48,596 nucleotides of DNA from an uncultured Mycoplasmatota bacterium (GCA_900556025.1 USNG01000008.1:1-48596); one strand, 5' to 3'; counted from the first letter of the stretch, positions 8,964-18,692 are shown. The notes: generated from the letters alone by a model not told the origin. Numbers and translations: made by a program.

Positions 8964-11042
8964 TTATCTTTTTGTTAAATATTTATGATTTGCAGCTATA
9001 GATTTTATTCCAACTTTATGACTAAATGCTATTGTTGCTATTCCTCCGCTTACTTTGATAACTACTCCATCTCCAAATACTGTATGAGTTACTTTATCTC
9101 CTGCAGATAATCCATCACTTGATTTATTATACATGTTTCCTATGAATTTTGGTGCTTGTTTTTCTTCTGGTTTTGTATTAACTATATTTATTACACTTGG
9201 ATCTATTTCTTTTATAAATCTACTTTCTATTGTTCCATTTGTTTTACCATATAGTGTTCTACTTCTAGCACTTAATAAATATAATTTTGATTTAGCACGA
9301 GTAATTCCTACATAGCATAATCTTCTTTCTTCTTCTAATTCGCTTTGACTTTCAAAACTTCTATTATGTGGGAATATTCCTTCTTCCATTCCTAAAATAA
9401 ATACAACTTTAAATTCTAATCCTTTAGCTGAATGTAATGTCATAAGACTAACTGAATCTTTATCTTCTTTATATTGACCAGCATCACTAACTAACAATAT
9501 ATTCTCTAGGAATGTTTGTAAATCATAAACTCCACTTTCTTCAAAAGCTACTGCGACACTCTTAAATTCATCTAAGTTTTCTATTTTACTTTCACTATCT
9601 AAATCTTTAGATAATTCATATTCCATTCTAAGACCAGTTTTAACTAAAACATCTTCGATTAAATCTGATAATCCTAGAGTTTTTGAATCTTCAATTAATT
9701 CTAAAATTAATTTTTTAAATTCTAATTCTTTTCCACTTTCTATTGCTTCAAACATAGATATATTTTCTTCACGTGCTTTATTTCTAATATTTTCTATTGT
9801 CTTTGTTCCAATACCTCTTCGTGGAGTATTAATAACTCTTTCTAAACTAACTGAATCTTTAAAATTATATATTAAATTTAAATAAGCTATTAAATCCTTA
9901 ATTTCTTTTCTACTATAGAAATAATAACTACCTATAATATTATATGGTAAATTACTTTTAACAAAAGCATCTTCAACAACTCTACTTTGAGCATTTGTTC
10001 TATAAAGAACAGCAAAATCATTATAATTATATCCTAGTGAAATTAATTCTTTTATTTTATCAACAACAAAATAACTTTCTTTTATTTCATTATCGCATCT
10101 AATATAATCTATTAGTTCTCCATCTCCAGAAGAAGTCCATAAATTTAATTTTTTTCCTTCACTATTATTTTTTATTACTGAGTTAGCACCTTTTAATATA
10201 TTATTTGTACTTCTATAGTTTTCTTCTAGTAAAATTACTTTTGCATCTTTATAATCTTTTTCAAAATTTAATATATTTCTATAATCAGCTTTTCTCCATG
10301 AATAAATTGATTGATTAGCATCTCCGACTACAAAAATATTTTTATATTTGTGAGCAAGTAATCTACATAATTCATATTGAATACTATTGGTATCTTGATA
10401 TTCATCAACTAAAATATATTTAAATCTTTCTTGATACTTTTCTAAAATATCTTTTCTTTTCTTAAATAACTCTACTGGTTTTAATAATAGATCATCAAAA
10501 TCTACACTATTATTTTCTTTTAATAATTTAGTGTATTTATCATAAACATTTCCTATGATTTGATCTTCTTCATTTAAATACAGTCTTAAGAATTCTACTG
10601 GACTTATATTATCATTTTTAGCATTACTTATTTTATTAATGATATGTTTTATATCATAATCTTGTGGATCTAAGTTTTCTTCTTTTAATATTCTCTTTAT
10701 TATAGCTTTAGAATCATCTGCATCTAAAATAGTAATATTTGATGTATATCCTATTTCAGCATAATTTTCTCTTAATATTCTTAGTCCAAATGAATGAAAT
10801 GTTCCGATAAAGATAGAATTTTCTATATTACCTAAATCATTTTCTACTCTACTTTTCATTTCTTTAGCTGCTTTATTTGTGAAAGTTATAGCTAATATGT
10901 TATATGGACTAATACCATTATTAATTAAATTTACTATTCTTTTAGTTAATACTTTTGTTTTACCAGAACCAGCTCCTGCTAAGACTAGACATGGTCCATC
11001 TATATGTGAAACTGCTTCTAGTTGTTTATCATTTAATGTCAT
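8964..11042 (-). CDS. pcrA: ATP-dependent DNA helicase PcrA/UvrD
   Basis: A superfamily 1 3'-5' helicase of 692 residues, used in repair and in clearing replication and transcription obstacles. Visible motifs are Walker A AGAGSGKT (22-29), AITFTNKAAKEMKSR (Ia), DEYQDTN (Walker B, II), VVGDANQSIYSWRKAD (III), LEENYRST (IV), VSLMTLHSAKGLEF (V) and RRLCYVGITRAKSKL (VI). The C terminus has the Tudor-like fold typical of PcrA (GDKVTHTVFGDGVV). It is slightly shorter than the usual 720-740 residues, mostly in the linker before the Tudor domain. The ATG has GAGGTAAAAAT upstream. It looks monocistronic; pcrA is usually followed by ligA, which is not here. Confidence 0.95.
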   Translation of the reverse strand: MTLNDKQLEAVSHIDGPCLVLAGAGSGKTKVLTKRIVNLINNGISPYNILAITFTNKAAKEMKSRVENDLGNIENSIFIGTFHSFGLRILRENYAEIGYTSNITILDADDSKAIIKRILKEENLDPQDYDIKHIINKISNAKNDNISPVEFLRLYLNEEDQIIGNVYDKYTKLLKENNSVDFDDLLLKPVELFKKRKDILEKYQERFKYILVDEYQDTNSIQYELCRLLAHKYKNIFVVGDANQSIYSWRKADYRNILNFEKDYKDAKVILLEENYRSTNNILKGANSVIKNNSEGKKLNLWTSSGDGELIDYIRCDNEIKESYFVVDKIKELISLGYNYNDFAVLYRTNAQSRVVEDAFVKSNLPYNIIGSYYFYSRKEIKDLIAYLNLIYNFKDSVSLERVINTPRRGIGTKTIENIRNKAREENISMFEAIESGKELEFKKLILELIEDSKTLGLSDLIEDVLVKTGLRMEYELSKDLDSESKIENLDEFKSVAVAFEESGVYDLQTFLENILLVSDAGQYKEDKDSVSLMTLHSAKGLEFKVVFILGMEEGIFPHNRSFESQSELEEERRLCYVGITRAKSKLYLLSARSRTLYGKTNGTIESRFIKEIDPSVINIVNTKPEEKQAPKFIGNMYNKSSDGLSAGDKVTHTVFGDGVVIKVSGGIATIAFSHKVGIKSIAANHKYLTKR

Positions 11043-11059
11043 ATTTTTACCTCTTAATA

Positions 11060-11068
11060 ATTATAACA
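11060..11068 (-). promoter_or_regulatory. pcrA extended -10
   Basis: TGTTATAAT on the minus strand (hexamer 11065-11060), about 18 bases before the pcrA ATG. The -35 region is weak (TTTTAA). Confidence 0.5.
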
Positions 11069-11097
11069 TTACATATATTTTATTAAAAGCAAACATT

Positions 11098-11124
11098 AAA
11101 AAATTGTACATTTAAGTACAATTT
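11098..11124 (-). terminator. terminator after the DUF2628-like gene
   Basis: A 9-bp stem AAATTGTAC/GTACAATTT with a 6-base loop (11101-11124) overlaps the stop codon of the minus-strand gene. The T-run is short. Confidence 0.5.
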
Positions 11125-12298
11125 ATTTAAAATAGATAGTTTCAAATATCTCATTGTATTCATTTTGACATTCAGTTTCATAAGCATTATTTTGAATAGT
11201 AAATATTAACTCATATATTTTTTGATTCTTAGATGTTAAATGAATGTCACTATAAGAAGATGCAAATTTTCCATTGAATTCATACCAAGATATATTATTT
11301 TTTTCTATTTTAATTGGAGCTTTTTTATAATAATACTCTGACATTTGATTTGCTAAAGTATCTACATTTTTATAATTAGTAATTTCATATAAATTAATTT
11401 CACATACTTTATTTCCTTCTTCATCTTTTTTAATTAAAGATAAACCTTTAGTGAATGTTTCATTCTTTTTGAATGTATTACTTTCTTGAATATTAAATAT
11501 ATTTTCATATTTGAATGAATCATTTCTAATTAACATACCATTAAATGTTTCATTTGTATTGTTTTCATCATCGTTTTTAATATTAAAACTAAAATCAAAT
11601 TTATTATTTATTTCTTTCATAATTCTGTCTATTCCGATTGAGAAAGCAATTAAACCAAAAAGGATAAATGATAAGAATAATCCTAGAAATACATATCCTA
11701 TGCTAGCTCCTCCACTTTTCATACATTTCATTATTCTAACATCAGGACTCTCATTCTTATTTATAATATTTTGTATTTTTTGTCTACAGTGGTTTAAATA
11801 TAAATCATTAACTAGAAATGCACCTAATCCACTAACAAGAAATGGTACTAAATATGAATATTCTGATTCTATACATGTTGTACAAACAGTGAAAGCTAAT
11901 ATTTCAACAATTCCATATAAGATCATTTTTCTATAGAAGAAATAAAGTCCTCCGAATAAAAATGCCCATATATTAAAATTAGTATTAGCAAACTTAGAAT
12001 ATTTATCTCCTACATATAATTCTATTAAATCTGATACTTTTGTTGTATCAACTTCATTATATTCTGGAATTGCAATATTATTTTTAGCAACATATTTATA
12101 TGGCTCTTTTCTATCGGTATTTGGTGTTGCGTTTGTATTTTCTACTACTGCTGTTTGTGGAGCATCATTGTTTACTTTAACACTTGGTTCTGGTTTAGGC
12201 TCAACTACTTTATTGTCTTCAGCAGAAGGAGGTGTCATTATAACATTATCATTACTATTGATTTGTTTTTTATATTCTTGTAATTCATCATCTTTCAT
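11123..12298 (-). CDS. DUF2628-like membrane protein with Pro-rich N terminus and C-terminal outer domain
   Basis: A 391-residue protein. It has an acidic/Pro-rich cytoplasmic N-terminal region (about 1-75), then a segment typical of DUF2628 proteins (NFNIWAFLFGGLYFFYRKM, about 108-126) with several membrane helices to about residue 225 (one is VFLGLFLSFILFGLIAFSIG). A C-terminal domain of about 150 residues lies probably outside the membrane (SLIKKDEEGNKVCEINLYEI). DUF2628 proteins have no fixed function. It is divergent from the ABC importer at 12424, and the two share a 125-base promoter region with AGAGGT before this ATG. Confidence 0.75.
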   Translation of the reverse strand: MKDDELQEYKKQINSNDNVIMTPPSAEDNKVVEPKPEPSVKVNNDAPQTAVVENTNATPNTDRKEPYKYVAKNNIAIPEYNEVDTTKVSDLIELYVGDKYSKFANTNFNIWAFLFGGLYFFYRKMILYGIVEILAFTVCTTCIESEYSYLVPFLVSGLGAFLVNDLYLNHCRQKIQNIINKNESPDVRIMKCMKSGGASIGYVFLGLFLSFILFGLIAFSIGIDRIMKEINNKFDFSFNIKNDDENNTNETFNGMLIRNDSFKYENIFNIQESNTFKKNETFTKGLSLIKKDEEGNKVCEINLYEITNYKNVDTLANQMSEYYYKKAPIKIEKNNISWYEFNGKFASSYSDIHLTSKNQKIYELIFTIQNNAYETECQNEYNEIFETIYFK

Positions 12299-12375
12299 AT
12301 ATCTTACCTCTATTATAGATTAACAAATTATAGGTGAAATTGCAATAATTCATATAGTTATTTTACCTACTCTAT

Positions 12376-12404
12376 GTGACATATTACTAATAAAAGAATA
12401 TAAT
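12376..12404 (+). promoter_or_regulatory. promoter of the ABC importer operon
   Basis: GTGACA (12376-12381), a 17-base spacer, then TATAAT (12399-12404). The predicted start is near 12411, followed by GTGAGGAGAT before ATG 12424. No riboswitch fold was recognised in the short leader. Confidence 0.65.
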
Positions 12405-12423
12405 ACTTTGAAAGTGAGGAGAT

Positions 12424-13404
12424 ATGAAAAAATTTATTTTAACTATTACTTCTATTATTGTAATACTAATATTAAGTATATTTATTGGTAGTAAAACTAA
12501 GAAAGAAGATACTGAAAAAATTGTTGTTTCTGAGGTTACACATTCAGTATTTTATGCTCCATGGTATGCAGCTATTGAAAATGGATATTTTAAAGATGAA
12601 AATTTAGATGTAGAAGTAGTATTAACACCTGGCGCAGATAAAGTAGCAACATCTATTATATCAGGAGATGCTAATATAGGTTTTAGTGGTCCTGAAGCAA
12701 CTATATATTTATATAACAATTCAAAACAAAAATTAATTACTTTTGCTGCTTTAACTAAAAGAGATGGCCAATTTATAGTTGGAGATTGTGCATTAAAAGA
12801 TAATTTTAAAATGAGTGATTTAGTTGGTAAAAAAGTATTAGCTGGTAGAAGTGCTGGTATGCCTCTTATGATGTTTGAATATGCATTATATAAATCAAAT
12901 ATTGATTCTAAAAGTGTAAATATTGATACTAGTGTTGAATTTTCTGGATTAACTGGTGCTTATATTGGTGGTAATGGTGATTTTGTTAACTTATTTGAGC
13001 CTAATGCTTTAGCACTAGAAAAACAAGGATATGGTTGTGTTTTAGCTTCTCTTGGAGAAATTAGTGGAATTGTTCCTTATACTACTTTTTATGCTAAAGA
13101 AGATTATATTAAAAATAATTCTATGAATATTAAAAAATTCAATAAAGCTTTAAATAAAGGTTTAAGATTTGTTAAAACAAATGATTCTAAAACTATAGCT
13201 AGTGCAATTATAAATCAATTTCCAGATACTTCTTTAGATGATTTAACTAAAATAGTTGATAGATATAAACAAGCAGACTCATGGTATGATAGTACATTCA
13301 TATATAAAGGTGATTATGATAGACTTGAAGATATTATGATATATGGTGGTACTATTAAAGAAAAGGTTAATCCTAGTATTTTAATTACTAATGACTTCAA
13401 CTAA
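12424..13404 (+). CDS. ABC importer substrate-binding protein, NMT1/SsuA type
   Basis: A 326-residue protein with an N-terminal hydrophobic segment (about 4-22) followed by a periplasmic-binding fold of the NMT1/THI5/SsuA class. Signature stretches are FYAPWYAAIENGYFKDENLDVEVV and the GDANIGFSGPEA region, which are shared by binders of thiamine precursors, sulfonates, nitrate and similar small ligands. No lipobox cysteine is visible, so it is probably held by its uncleaved N-terminal helix. It is the first gene of a three-gene operon and overlaps the ATPase gene by 14 bases. The ligand cannot be told from sequence; the genes around it give no pathway hint. Confidence 0.88.
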   Translation: MKKFILTITSIIVILILSIFIGSKTKKEDTEKIVVSEVTHSVFYAPWYAAIENGYFKDENLDVEVVLTPGADKVATSIISGDANIGFSGPEATIYLYNNSKQKLITFAALTKRDGQFIVGDCALKDNFKMSDLVGKKVLAGRSAGMPLMMFEYALYKSNIDSKSVNIDTSVEFSGLTGAYIGGNGDFVNLFEPNALALEKQGYGCVLASLGEISGIVPYTTFYAKEDYIKNNSMNIKKFNKALNKGLRFVKTNDSKTIASAIINQFPDTSLDDLTKIVDRYKQADSWYDSTFIYKGDYDRLEDIMIYGGTIKEKVNPSILITNDFN

Positions 13405-14134
13405 TACATTACTTAAAGTAAATAATCTATCTAAAATTTATTATAAAAGTGATCATGAAACAGAAGCTGTTAGAGATATTACTTTTGACTTAAATGAAGG
13501 AGATTTTATTGGTATAGTTGGACCATCAGGATGTGGAAAAAGTACTATTTTAAATATTATATGTGGTCTTGATGAGAAAACTCGTGGAGAAGTTATTAAG
13601 AAAGATAATATTAAAATAGGATATATGTTACAGGAAGATGCATTATTTCCATGGTTAACTATATTTGATAATGCTACATTAGGACTTAAAATATCTAAAA
13701 AATTAACTGTTCAAAATAAAAAATATGTTTTAAACTTATTAAGAAAATATGATTTAATTAACTTTAAAGATAAATATCCAAATGAATTATCTGGTGGTAT
13801 GAAACAAAGATTAGCTTTAATTAGAACTCTTGCTATGAAACCTGATATATTATTATTAGATGAACCATTTAGTGCACTTGATTATCAAACAAGATTAAGT
13901 GTTAGTGAAGATGTTTACAATATTATAAAAGAAGAGAAAAAATCAGTTATAATAGTGACACATGATTTATCTGAAGCTATTTCTCTTTGTTCTAAAATAA
14001 TTGTTTTATCCAAAAGACCTTCGATAATAAAAAACATTCATGAAATTAAATTATATGACACTCCTATTCAAAATAGAAAATCTGAATACTTTTCATATTA
14101 TTATGACTTACTCTGGAAGGAAATAGATAAATGA
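13391..14134 (+). CDS. ABC importer ATP-binding protein, SsuB/TauB type
   Basis: A 247-residue ATPase that drives the importer. It has Walker A GPSGCGKST (44-52), Q-loop MLQEDALFPW, signature LSGGMKQRLALIRTLA, Walker B LLLDEPFSALD and switch histidine IIVTHDLSEA. The LFPW segment after the Q-loop is typical of nitrate/sulfonate/taurine-type ATPases. No strong ribosome site precedes the ATG; translation is probably coupled to the upstream gene, which it overlaps by 14 bases. The permease ATG overlaps its stop (ATGA at 14131). Confidence 0.92.
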   Translation: MTSTNTLLKVNNLSKIYYKSDHETEAVRDITFDLNEGDFIGIVGPSGCGKSTILNIICGLDEKTRGEVIKKDNIKIGYMLQEDALFPWLTIFDNATLGLKISKKLTVQNKKYVLNLLRKYDLINFKDKYPNELSGGMKQRLALIRTLAMKPDILLLDEPFSALDYQTRLSVSEDVYNIIKEEKKSVIIVTHDLSEAISLCSKIIVLSKRPSIIKNIHEIKLYDTPIQNRKSEYFSYYYDLLWKEIDK

Positions 14135-14904
14135 GTGATGAGTTAAAAAAATATATTAAAAAAAATAAAAGATATAAATTAATGATTGTATTTACTCAAA
14201 TATTTATTTTATTCTTATTTATATTTTTATGGCAAATCTTAGCTGATAAAAACATTATTAATTCATTTATAACAAGTTCACCTAAAAATATTGTTAAAAC
14301 TTTAATTAATGTTTATGAGAATAATAATTTGTTATATCATATTTGGATTACTGTTAAAGAAACTACTATTTCATTTATTATTACTAGTGTTTTATCTATA
14401 ATACTTGCAATAATACTTTATAATTTTAAATTTTTATCTAAAGTTTTAGAACCTTATTTAGTGATATTTAACTCATTACCTAAAGTTGCTCTTGGACCAA
14501 TAATAATTATATGGATTGGGGCTAATACAAATAGTATTATAACTATATCTGTGTTAATATCTGTAATTGTTAGCTTGCAATCAATATATAATGGTTTTGA
14601 GAATACTGATAAATTAAAAATTAAATTATTAGATACTTTTAGTGCTAGTAAATTAGATAAATTGTTGTATGTTGTTTTACCTTCAAATAAGAGTGTTATA
14701 ATGAATACATTTAAGATAAATATATCTATGTGTTTAATTGGAGTAATCACTGGTGAGTTTCTAACTTCTAAAGCTGGTATTGGATATTTGATATTGTATG
14801 GTTCTCAAGTATTTAATTTAAATCTAGTTATGAGTGGTATTGTATTATTGACTATTATTTCATATCTAATGTATAAAATTATTTTCTTAATAACAAAACG
14901 ATAG
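14131..14904 (+). CDS. ABC importer permease, SsuC/TauC type
   Basis: A 257-residue membrane protein of the BPD-type permease class with about six helices: the first is near residues 18-38, and the EAA-loop region is around 165-195 (GFENTDKLKIKLLDTFSASK). It pairs with the ATPase gene, overlapping by 4 bases. The last 47 codons plus the terminator are repeated at 18,693-18,835, on the far side of the sialidase gene. Confidence 0.9.
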   Translation: MSDELKKYIKKNKRYKLMIVFTQIFILFLFIFLWQILADKNIINSFITSSPKNIVKTLINVYENNNLLYHIWITVKETTISFIITSVLSIILAIILYNFKFLSKVLEPYLVIFNSLPKVALGPIIIIWIGANTNSIITISVLISVIVSLQSIYNGFENTDKLKIKLLDTFSASKLDKLLYVVLPSNKSVIMNTFKINISMCLIGVITGEFLTSKAGIGYLILYGSQVFNLNLVMSGIVLLTIISYLMYKIIFLITKR

Positions 14905-14926
14905 TAATTTCTACTATCGTTTTTAT
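14896..14926. terminator. terminator after the ABC importer permease (left copy)
   Basis: A 9-bp stem ACGATAGTA/TACTATCGT (14898-14920) with a 5-base loop followed by TTTTTA; it lies at the permease stop codon. Confidence 0.8.
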
Positions 14927-14959
14927 GATCCTATATAAGTTATGATTGAGCTTCCACCT
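14923..14959 (-). pseudogene. 3' remnant of a glycine-rich protein gene
   Basis: Read on the minus strand it gives GGSSIITYIGS followed by TAA, the same ending as the intact glycine-rich protein at 18,854 (GGSLIITYIGS) with one residue changed. Nothing upstream of it resembles the rest of that gene, so it is a scar. Confidence 0.85.
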
Positions 14960-15063
14960 TTTTAATATACATTTTAAATTACTATTGCTTTTTTATTGTG
15001 CCTCCTAAACGAGTCTCACATCAAAAAAGGGTGAGTTTTATTTTTCTTTATATAAGCCACAAA

Positions 15064-15091
15064 AAGAGAAAGACCTTTTCATCTTTCTCTC
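15064..15091 (-). terminator. terminator of the sialidase-like gene
   Basis: A 9-bp stem AGAGAAAGA/TCTTTCTCT (15065-15090) followed on the minus strand by TTTTT, just after the stop codon at 15097. Confidence 0.75.
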
Positions 15092-15096
15092 CTATC

Positions 15097-18000
15097 TTAT
15101 TGTTTTTGTTGCACACTTTTACGTTTCTTTTTATACAAATAAGTTATTACACCAACCAACAATAGCATTGCGATCAACAACGAACCAATCAACAATGTTT
15201 TATTACTTTCCGTTTTCGCTATTTTGACTGCTTTTTCTTCAATAAATTTTGCATAAACACTTACATTTTGTTTAATAGCTGTATTAAAATCAAACTTTGT
15301 TTTAAATGTTTCATCTATATACCAATCATCAAATTTGTAATTATCTTTTGTAGGATTAGGTGTTGGTCTTGATATTTTTTCTCCTGAACTTACATAACTA
15401 GAATACAATTCTTTTCCTTCAGATATAAATGTAACTTTATATGAGTCCTCTAGTGATAGTATTTTCCACTCTATCTTTATTGGATCAACTGTACCATCCG
15501 ACCATATATAGTTAGTTGTTGAAGATAAAGTACATATTTGAGTATAAGATTTTACTTTAGTTCCTTTTAAATCGCCACTACTCTTACTTCCTTTTGGACA
15601 TTGGATACCACTATCCTGTTCATCACCAGTATAAATTTTATCTCCTATTTTTGTTGGAATTGTTAGTTTCTTTTTATTTATAGTAAGTTTTACACAACTA
15701 CTGCTGGCTTGTTTTGTATTTAATGTTTCATTAGAAATTGCTTTAACATAATAAGTTCCTGCATTTACTGGTGCTTCACCATTATTTTTAGCGCCTGTTT
15801 TAGTAGTGGTTGCTACTGTACATTCATTATTACTATAGTACTTATAAACTATTTTTAAACCAGTTATATTAGTACTAACTGGATTTGATTCAATTGCGTT
15901 TCCTGTGTACGATGTTGATTTAGCGGTTAAGAAAATTTCTGGAGTTGATTGTACTATTTTCCACTTAACATGTTTATTTTCAGAAGTACCATCTGACCAT
16001 ACATACTTGTTTGGGTCATTTATTTTGAAATTTACAATATATTCCCCAGCATCTTTGGCACTCGTCGTACTGCCATAGCTAACTACACTAGTGTTAGCTG
16101 GAACTGCAATCCCGTGACTTTGAACATTTCCGGTGTAAGATTTATTTGTAGGACTACTTGGAATTGTAATTTTTGTTTTAGGTTCCTTTAAATTTACATA
16201 TATCCAAGTATTCATATCACTTTCTTTAGCACCTTCAAGAATATCATAGACGTTTCCTTTTGTTATCGCGGCAAATAGTTCAAGTTTTTTAGTACTATTA
16301 TCAATAAAATAAAACTTTTTACTTTCATCTTGCTTTTTAATTTTAATTATAACTTTGTAGCCATTATCAGCATAAACATATTTGGCAAATACCATGTCAC
16401 TTATATCTTCAAATTTTCCTTCTATACCAACTACGGCTCTTGTGATTTTTTTATTATTGCTTGAAACCCAGATGTAATTATATTTTTTGCCATTTAGCTT
16501 TAGAGCATCACTATGAATTCTTAAACCATTAGAGTCGGCAGATGATACAGAACTATCTAATCTATCAATTACAAAATATAAATAATTATCATCATGATAT
16601 GTTCTTACTGTTTCTTGAGCAGACGAATCGCTTCCAATAAATATAGCGTCATCATTTTTTTGAGATAAACCATCACTATATGAATCAATACTGTGATTAA
16701 GATAATATTGTGATACTTTTAAATGGGTTCCTTTACTATCTAAGTAAGCTAAGGCTGCTAGAACTCTATGTGAATTATCAACATATATTCCTCCAAAGTC
16801 ATATCCACCTTCAGATGTAGTTCCATAGTCAGTAATATTAATAGCAGCACAATATGTATTTTTAGATATTTTTTTATGTAAATTTTGATTGGCAAGTTTT
16901 TCATTATTATAGGTTCCGTCAACATAACATTTTATTTCTTCTATGTTTCCATTGTTCCTGCTTTCTTGAACAAAGTGTCCTGTATTATCTCCGATTTTTA
17001 TTTGAAAACTTGGCCAAAAATGATATGACAATAGTGTTTCACCTGATGGGAATTGAACTATGTCTGGACCACTTCCTGAATTAGCAGCTATAACTCTATT
17101 AATTGGACCAACTTCAGTTTCACCAAGTCCTGTGCTTGTTGAATATACAGATTTCTCATTGTTATAGGTACGATTTTTTGCATTGTTTAAAAATGCATTA
17201 GATAAGTCAATCCAATATTTACTTTTACTTTTCCCATCTATATTTAGCATTGTCGGATTTGAGTATGCTAGAGAAATACCTAAAGTTTGTCCAATAACAC
17301 CATTATTATCTTTTATATAAGTTGTCTCAAGTGGCATAACCATAGTCTTATTATTTAGAATTAAAGGGCTTGCCATTCCATCACCCATTTGTATAATTTG
17401 ACCATTACTTTTTATGCCATATACTTTCTTTCCATTACTAGCAGATAGACCATTGTCGAAGTTATATGGTAAATTAGGATTTGCTTTGGTTGCGACATAT
17501 GATTGAATTATTCTGTAGGCAACATATGTATTTGTATTTGTTTTGTTGTATTGAAGTAAATTATCTCCTGGCATGGAATATGTTGATACATATTTTTCAG
17601 TAGATTTATTTTTTAACATCGAAATCATAGCTACTCCAGAAGAATTGTGAAGTGAACTACTTGCAGTGTAATAATATTCCCCATTAGACATTTTTGAGGC
17701 TTGATCTGTTTGCATATACTGAACTGGAGCTATTGAAGTAAAATAAACTTGTAGTTCATCATCACTAACTTCTATGGCTGTTGGATCATAAAGGTTTCCT
17801 TTGTATATTTGTTCCTCAGCTGTCCAGTTTATACTATTACCATTCATCGTTCCATATCTAATATATAATCCATTGATGTTATAGGCACTTGCTGTAGCAT
17901 AGGCATATCTAGCTATTCCTCTTTTGGCAGCTAATGACATTATTCTACCATCACTTAATTCTAATAAAAATGGGAAAACATAACCGTATGCTGTATTGTT

Positions 18001-18603
18001 TGATGAATTACTGTTAACTCCTGCTCCATTTTTATAATTAGATTCATATATCAATTCTGGTTTTGTCCAATTTTTTAAATCCGAAGAAACTGTATAATAT
18101 ACATCAATACTACCCATTATCATATTAGAAAGCTTATTTTCGCCAGAATTATAATTCAGATAAATTTGGTTTAATGTTGTATAAAAAGTTAATATGTACT
18201 TACCACTTTTAGTTTTTATGATTCTTGGTTGAGCGATACGTAATTGGCATTCAGAAGTATTTTGCTTGTAGCAATATCTATTTTTTATTTTTGTAATTTC
18301 ATCTTTTCCAAACAAATCATCTATTAAAATGTCAAAATCTTCATTTTTATTATATTCAAGAGTACTTCTTAAATAGTTTGTCTCTGAATCCAATGATTTT
18401 TGCGCAGTATTAAAATTTGAAATTGTTCCTATGACATTGCTATCGACACTATATAGATATGTTTCTCCATTTTTAAATTCATTTTGATTAGTACCAATAT
18501 TTGTTCTTAAATTTTTTATATTAATTTTATTACTAAACAATATAATTAAAACTATAACAATAAAGATGGCGATGACTTTAAGCTGACTCATTTTATATTT
18601 CAT
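15097..18603 (-). CDS. surface-anchored sialidase-like glycosidase
   Basis: A 1168-residue protein with an N-terminal membrane/signal segment (about 9-24). A six-bladed beta-propeller-like region (about 110-600) has a sialidase-type arginine motif (RIAQPRII) and Asp-box-like turns (SSDLKNWTKPE, GNSINWTAEEQ, GPDIVQFPSGETLLSYHFW). A carbohydrate-binding-like domain follows (about 650-790, TVRTYHDDNYLYFVIDRL), then repeated Ig-like/MBG-type domains (SYTGNVQSHGI, SYTGNAIES, IYTGDEQDSGI), an InlB/Flg_new-type repeat (YKFDDWYIDETFKTKFDF) and a C-terminal membrane helix with a basic tail (VITYLYKKKRK). No LPXTG is present. It would cleave exposed glycans at the cell surface; sialic acid is the likely but unproven substrate. 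It has its own promoter and terminator and lies between two copies of a 202-bp repeat. Confidence 0.8.
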   Translation of the reverse strand: MKYKMSQLKVIAIFIVIVLIILFSNKINIKNLRTNIGTNQNEFKNGETYLYSVDSNVIGTISNFNTAQKSLDSETNYLRSTLEYNKNEDFDILIDDLFGKDEITKIKNRYCYKQNTSECQLRIAQPRIIKTKSGKYILTFYTTLNQIYLNYNSGENKLSNMIMGSIDVYYTVSSDLKNWTKPELIYESNYKNGAGVNSNSSNNTAYGYVFPFLLELSDGRIMSLAAKRGIARYAYATASAYNINGLYIRYGTMNGNSINWTAEEQIYKGNLYDPTAIEVSDDELQVYFTSIAPVQYMQTDQASKMSNGEYYYTASSSLHNSSGVAMISMLKNKSTEKYVSTYSMPGDNLLQYNKTNTNTYVAYRIIQSYVATKANPNLPYNFDNGLSASNGKKVYGIKSNGQIIQMGDGMASPLILNNKTMVMPLETTYIKDNNGVIGQTLGISLAYSNPTMLNIDGKSKSKYWIDLSNAFLNNAKNRTYNNEKSVYSTSTGLGETEVGPINRVIAANSGSGPDIVQFPSGETLLSYHFWPSFQIKIGDNTGHFVQESRNNGNIEEIKCYVDGTYNNEKLANQNLHKKISKNTYCAAINITDYGTTSEGGYDFGGIYVDNSHRVLAALAYLDSKGTHLKVSQYYLNHSIDSYSDGLSQKNDDAIFIGSDSSAQETVRTYHDDNYLYFVIDRLDSSVSSADSNGLRIHSDALKLNGKKYNYIWVSSNNKKITRAVVGIEGKFEDISDMVFAKYVYADNGYKVIIKIKKQDESKKFYFIDNSTKKLELFAAITKGNVYDILEGAKESDMNTWIYVNLKEPKTKITIPSSPTNKSYTGNVQSHGIAVPANTSVVSYGSTTSAKDAGEYIVNFKINDPNKYVWSDGTSENKHVKWKIVQSTPEIFLTAKSTSYTGNAIESNPVSTNITGLKIVYKYYSNNECTVATTTKTGAKNNGEAPVNAGTYYVKAISNETLNTKQASSSCVKLTINKKKLTIPTKIGDKIYTGDEQDSGIQCPKGSKSSGDLKGTKVKSYTQICTLSSTTNYIWSDGTVDPIKIEWKILSLEDSYKVTFISEGKELYSSYVSSGEKISRPTPNPTKDNYKFDDWYIDETFKTKFDFNTAIKQNVSVYAKFIEEKAVKIAKTESNKTLLIGSLLIAMLLLVGVITYLYKKKRKSVQQKQ

Positions 18604-18659
18604 AGATATCCTCCATAACGATATGATTGTCTTGCAAGTACGTATTATTTTATAAATAA

Positions 18660-18688
18660 ATTTTACAGCAACAATATCTTATTGTCAA
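18660..18688 (-). promoter_or_regulatory. promoter of the sialidase-like gene
   Basis: A near-consensus TTGACA (18688-18683), a 17-base spacer, then TAAAAT (18665-18660). The -35 ends exactly where the right copy of the 202-bp repeat begins, so the promoter travelled with the gene. The ribosome site GGAGGATATCT precedes ATG 18603. Confidence 0.75.
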
Positions 18689-18692
18689 TTTC

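Larger units (their letters stand above)
14758..14959. repeat. 202-bp direct repeat, left copy
   Basis: It matches 18,689-18,890 at constant offset 3931 with five mismatches (about 97.5% identity). It holds the 3' end of the permease gene, the shared terminator and the last 11 codons of a glycine-rich gene. The two copies bracket the sialidase gene. Confidence 0.95.

Noticed and set aside
14960..15060. Transposon ends or target-site duplication at the sialidase insertion
   Set aside because: No terminal inverted repeats, transposase or integrase found; the flanks are long homologous repeats instead.
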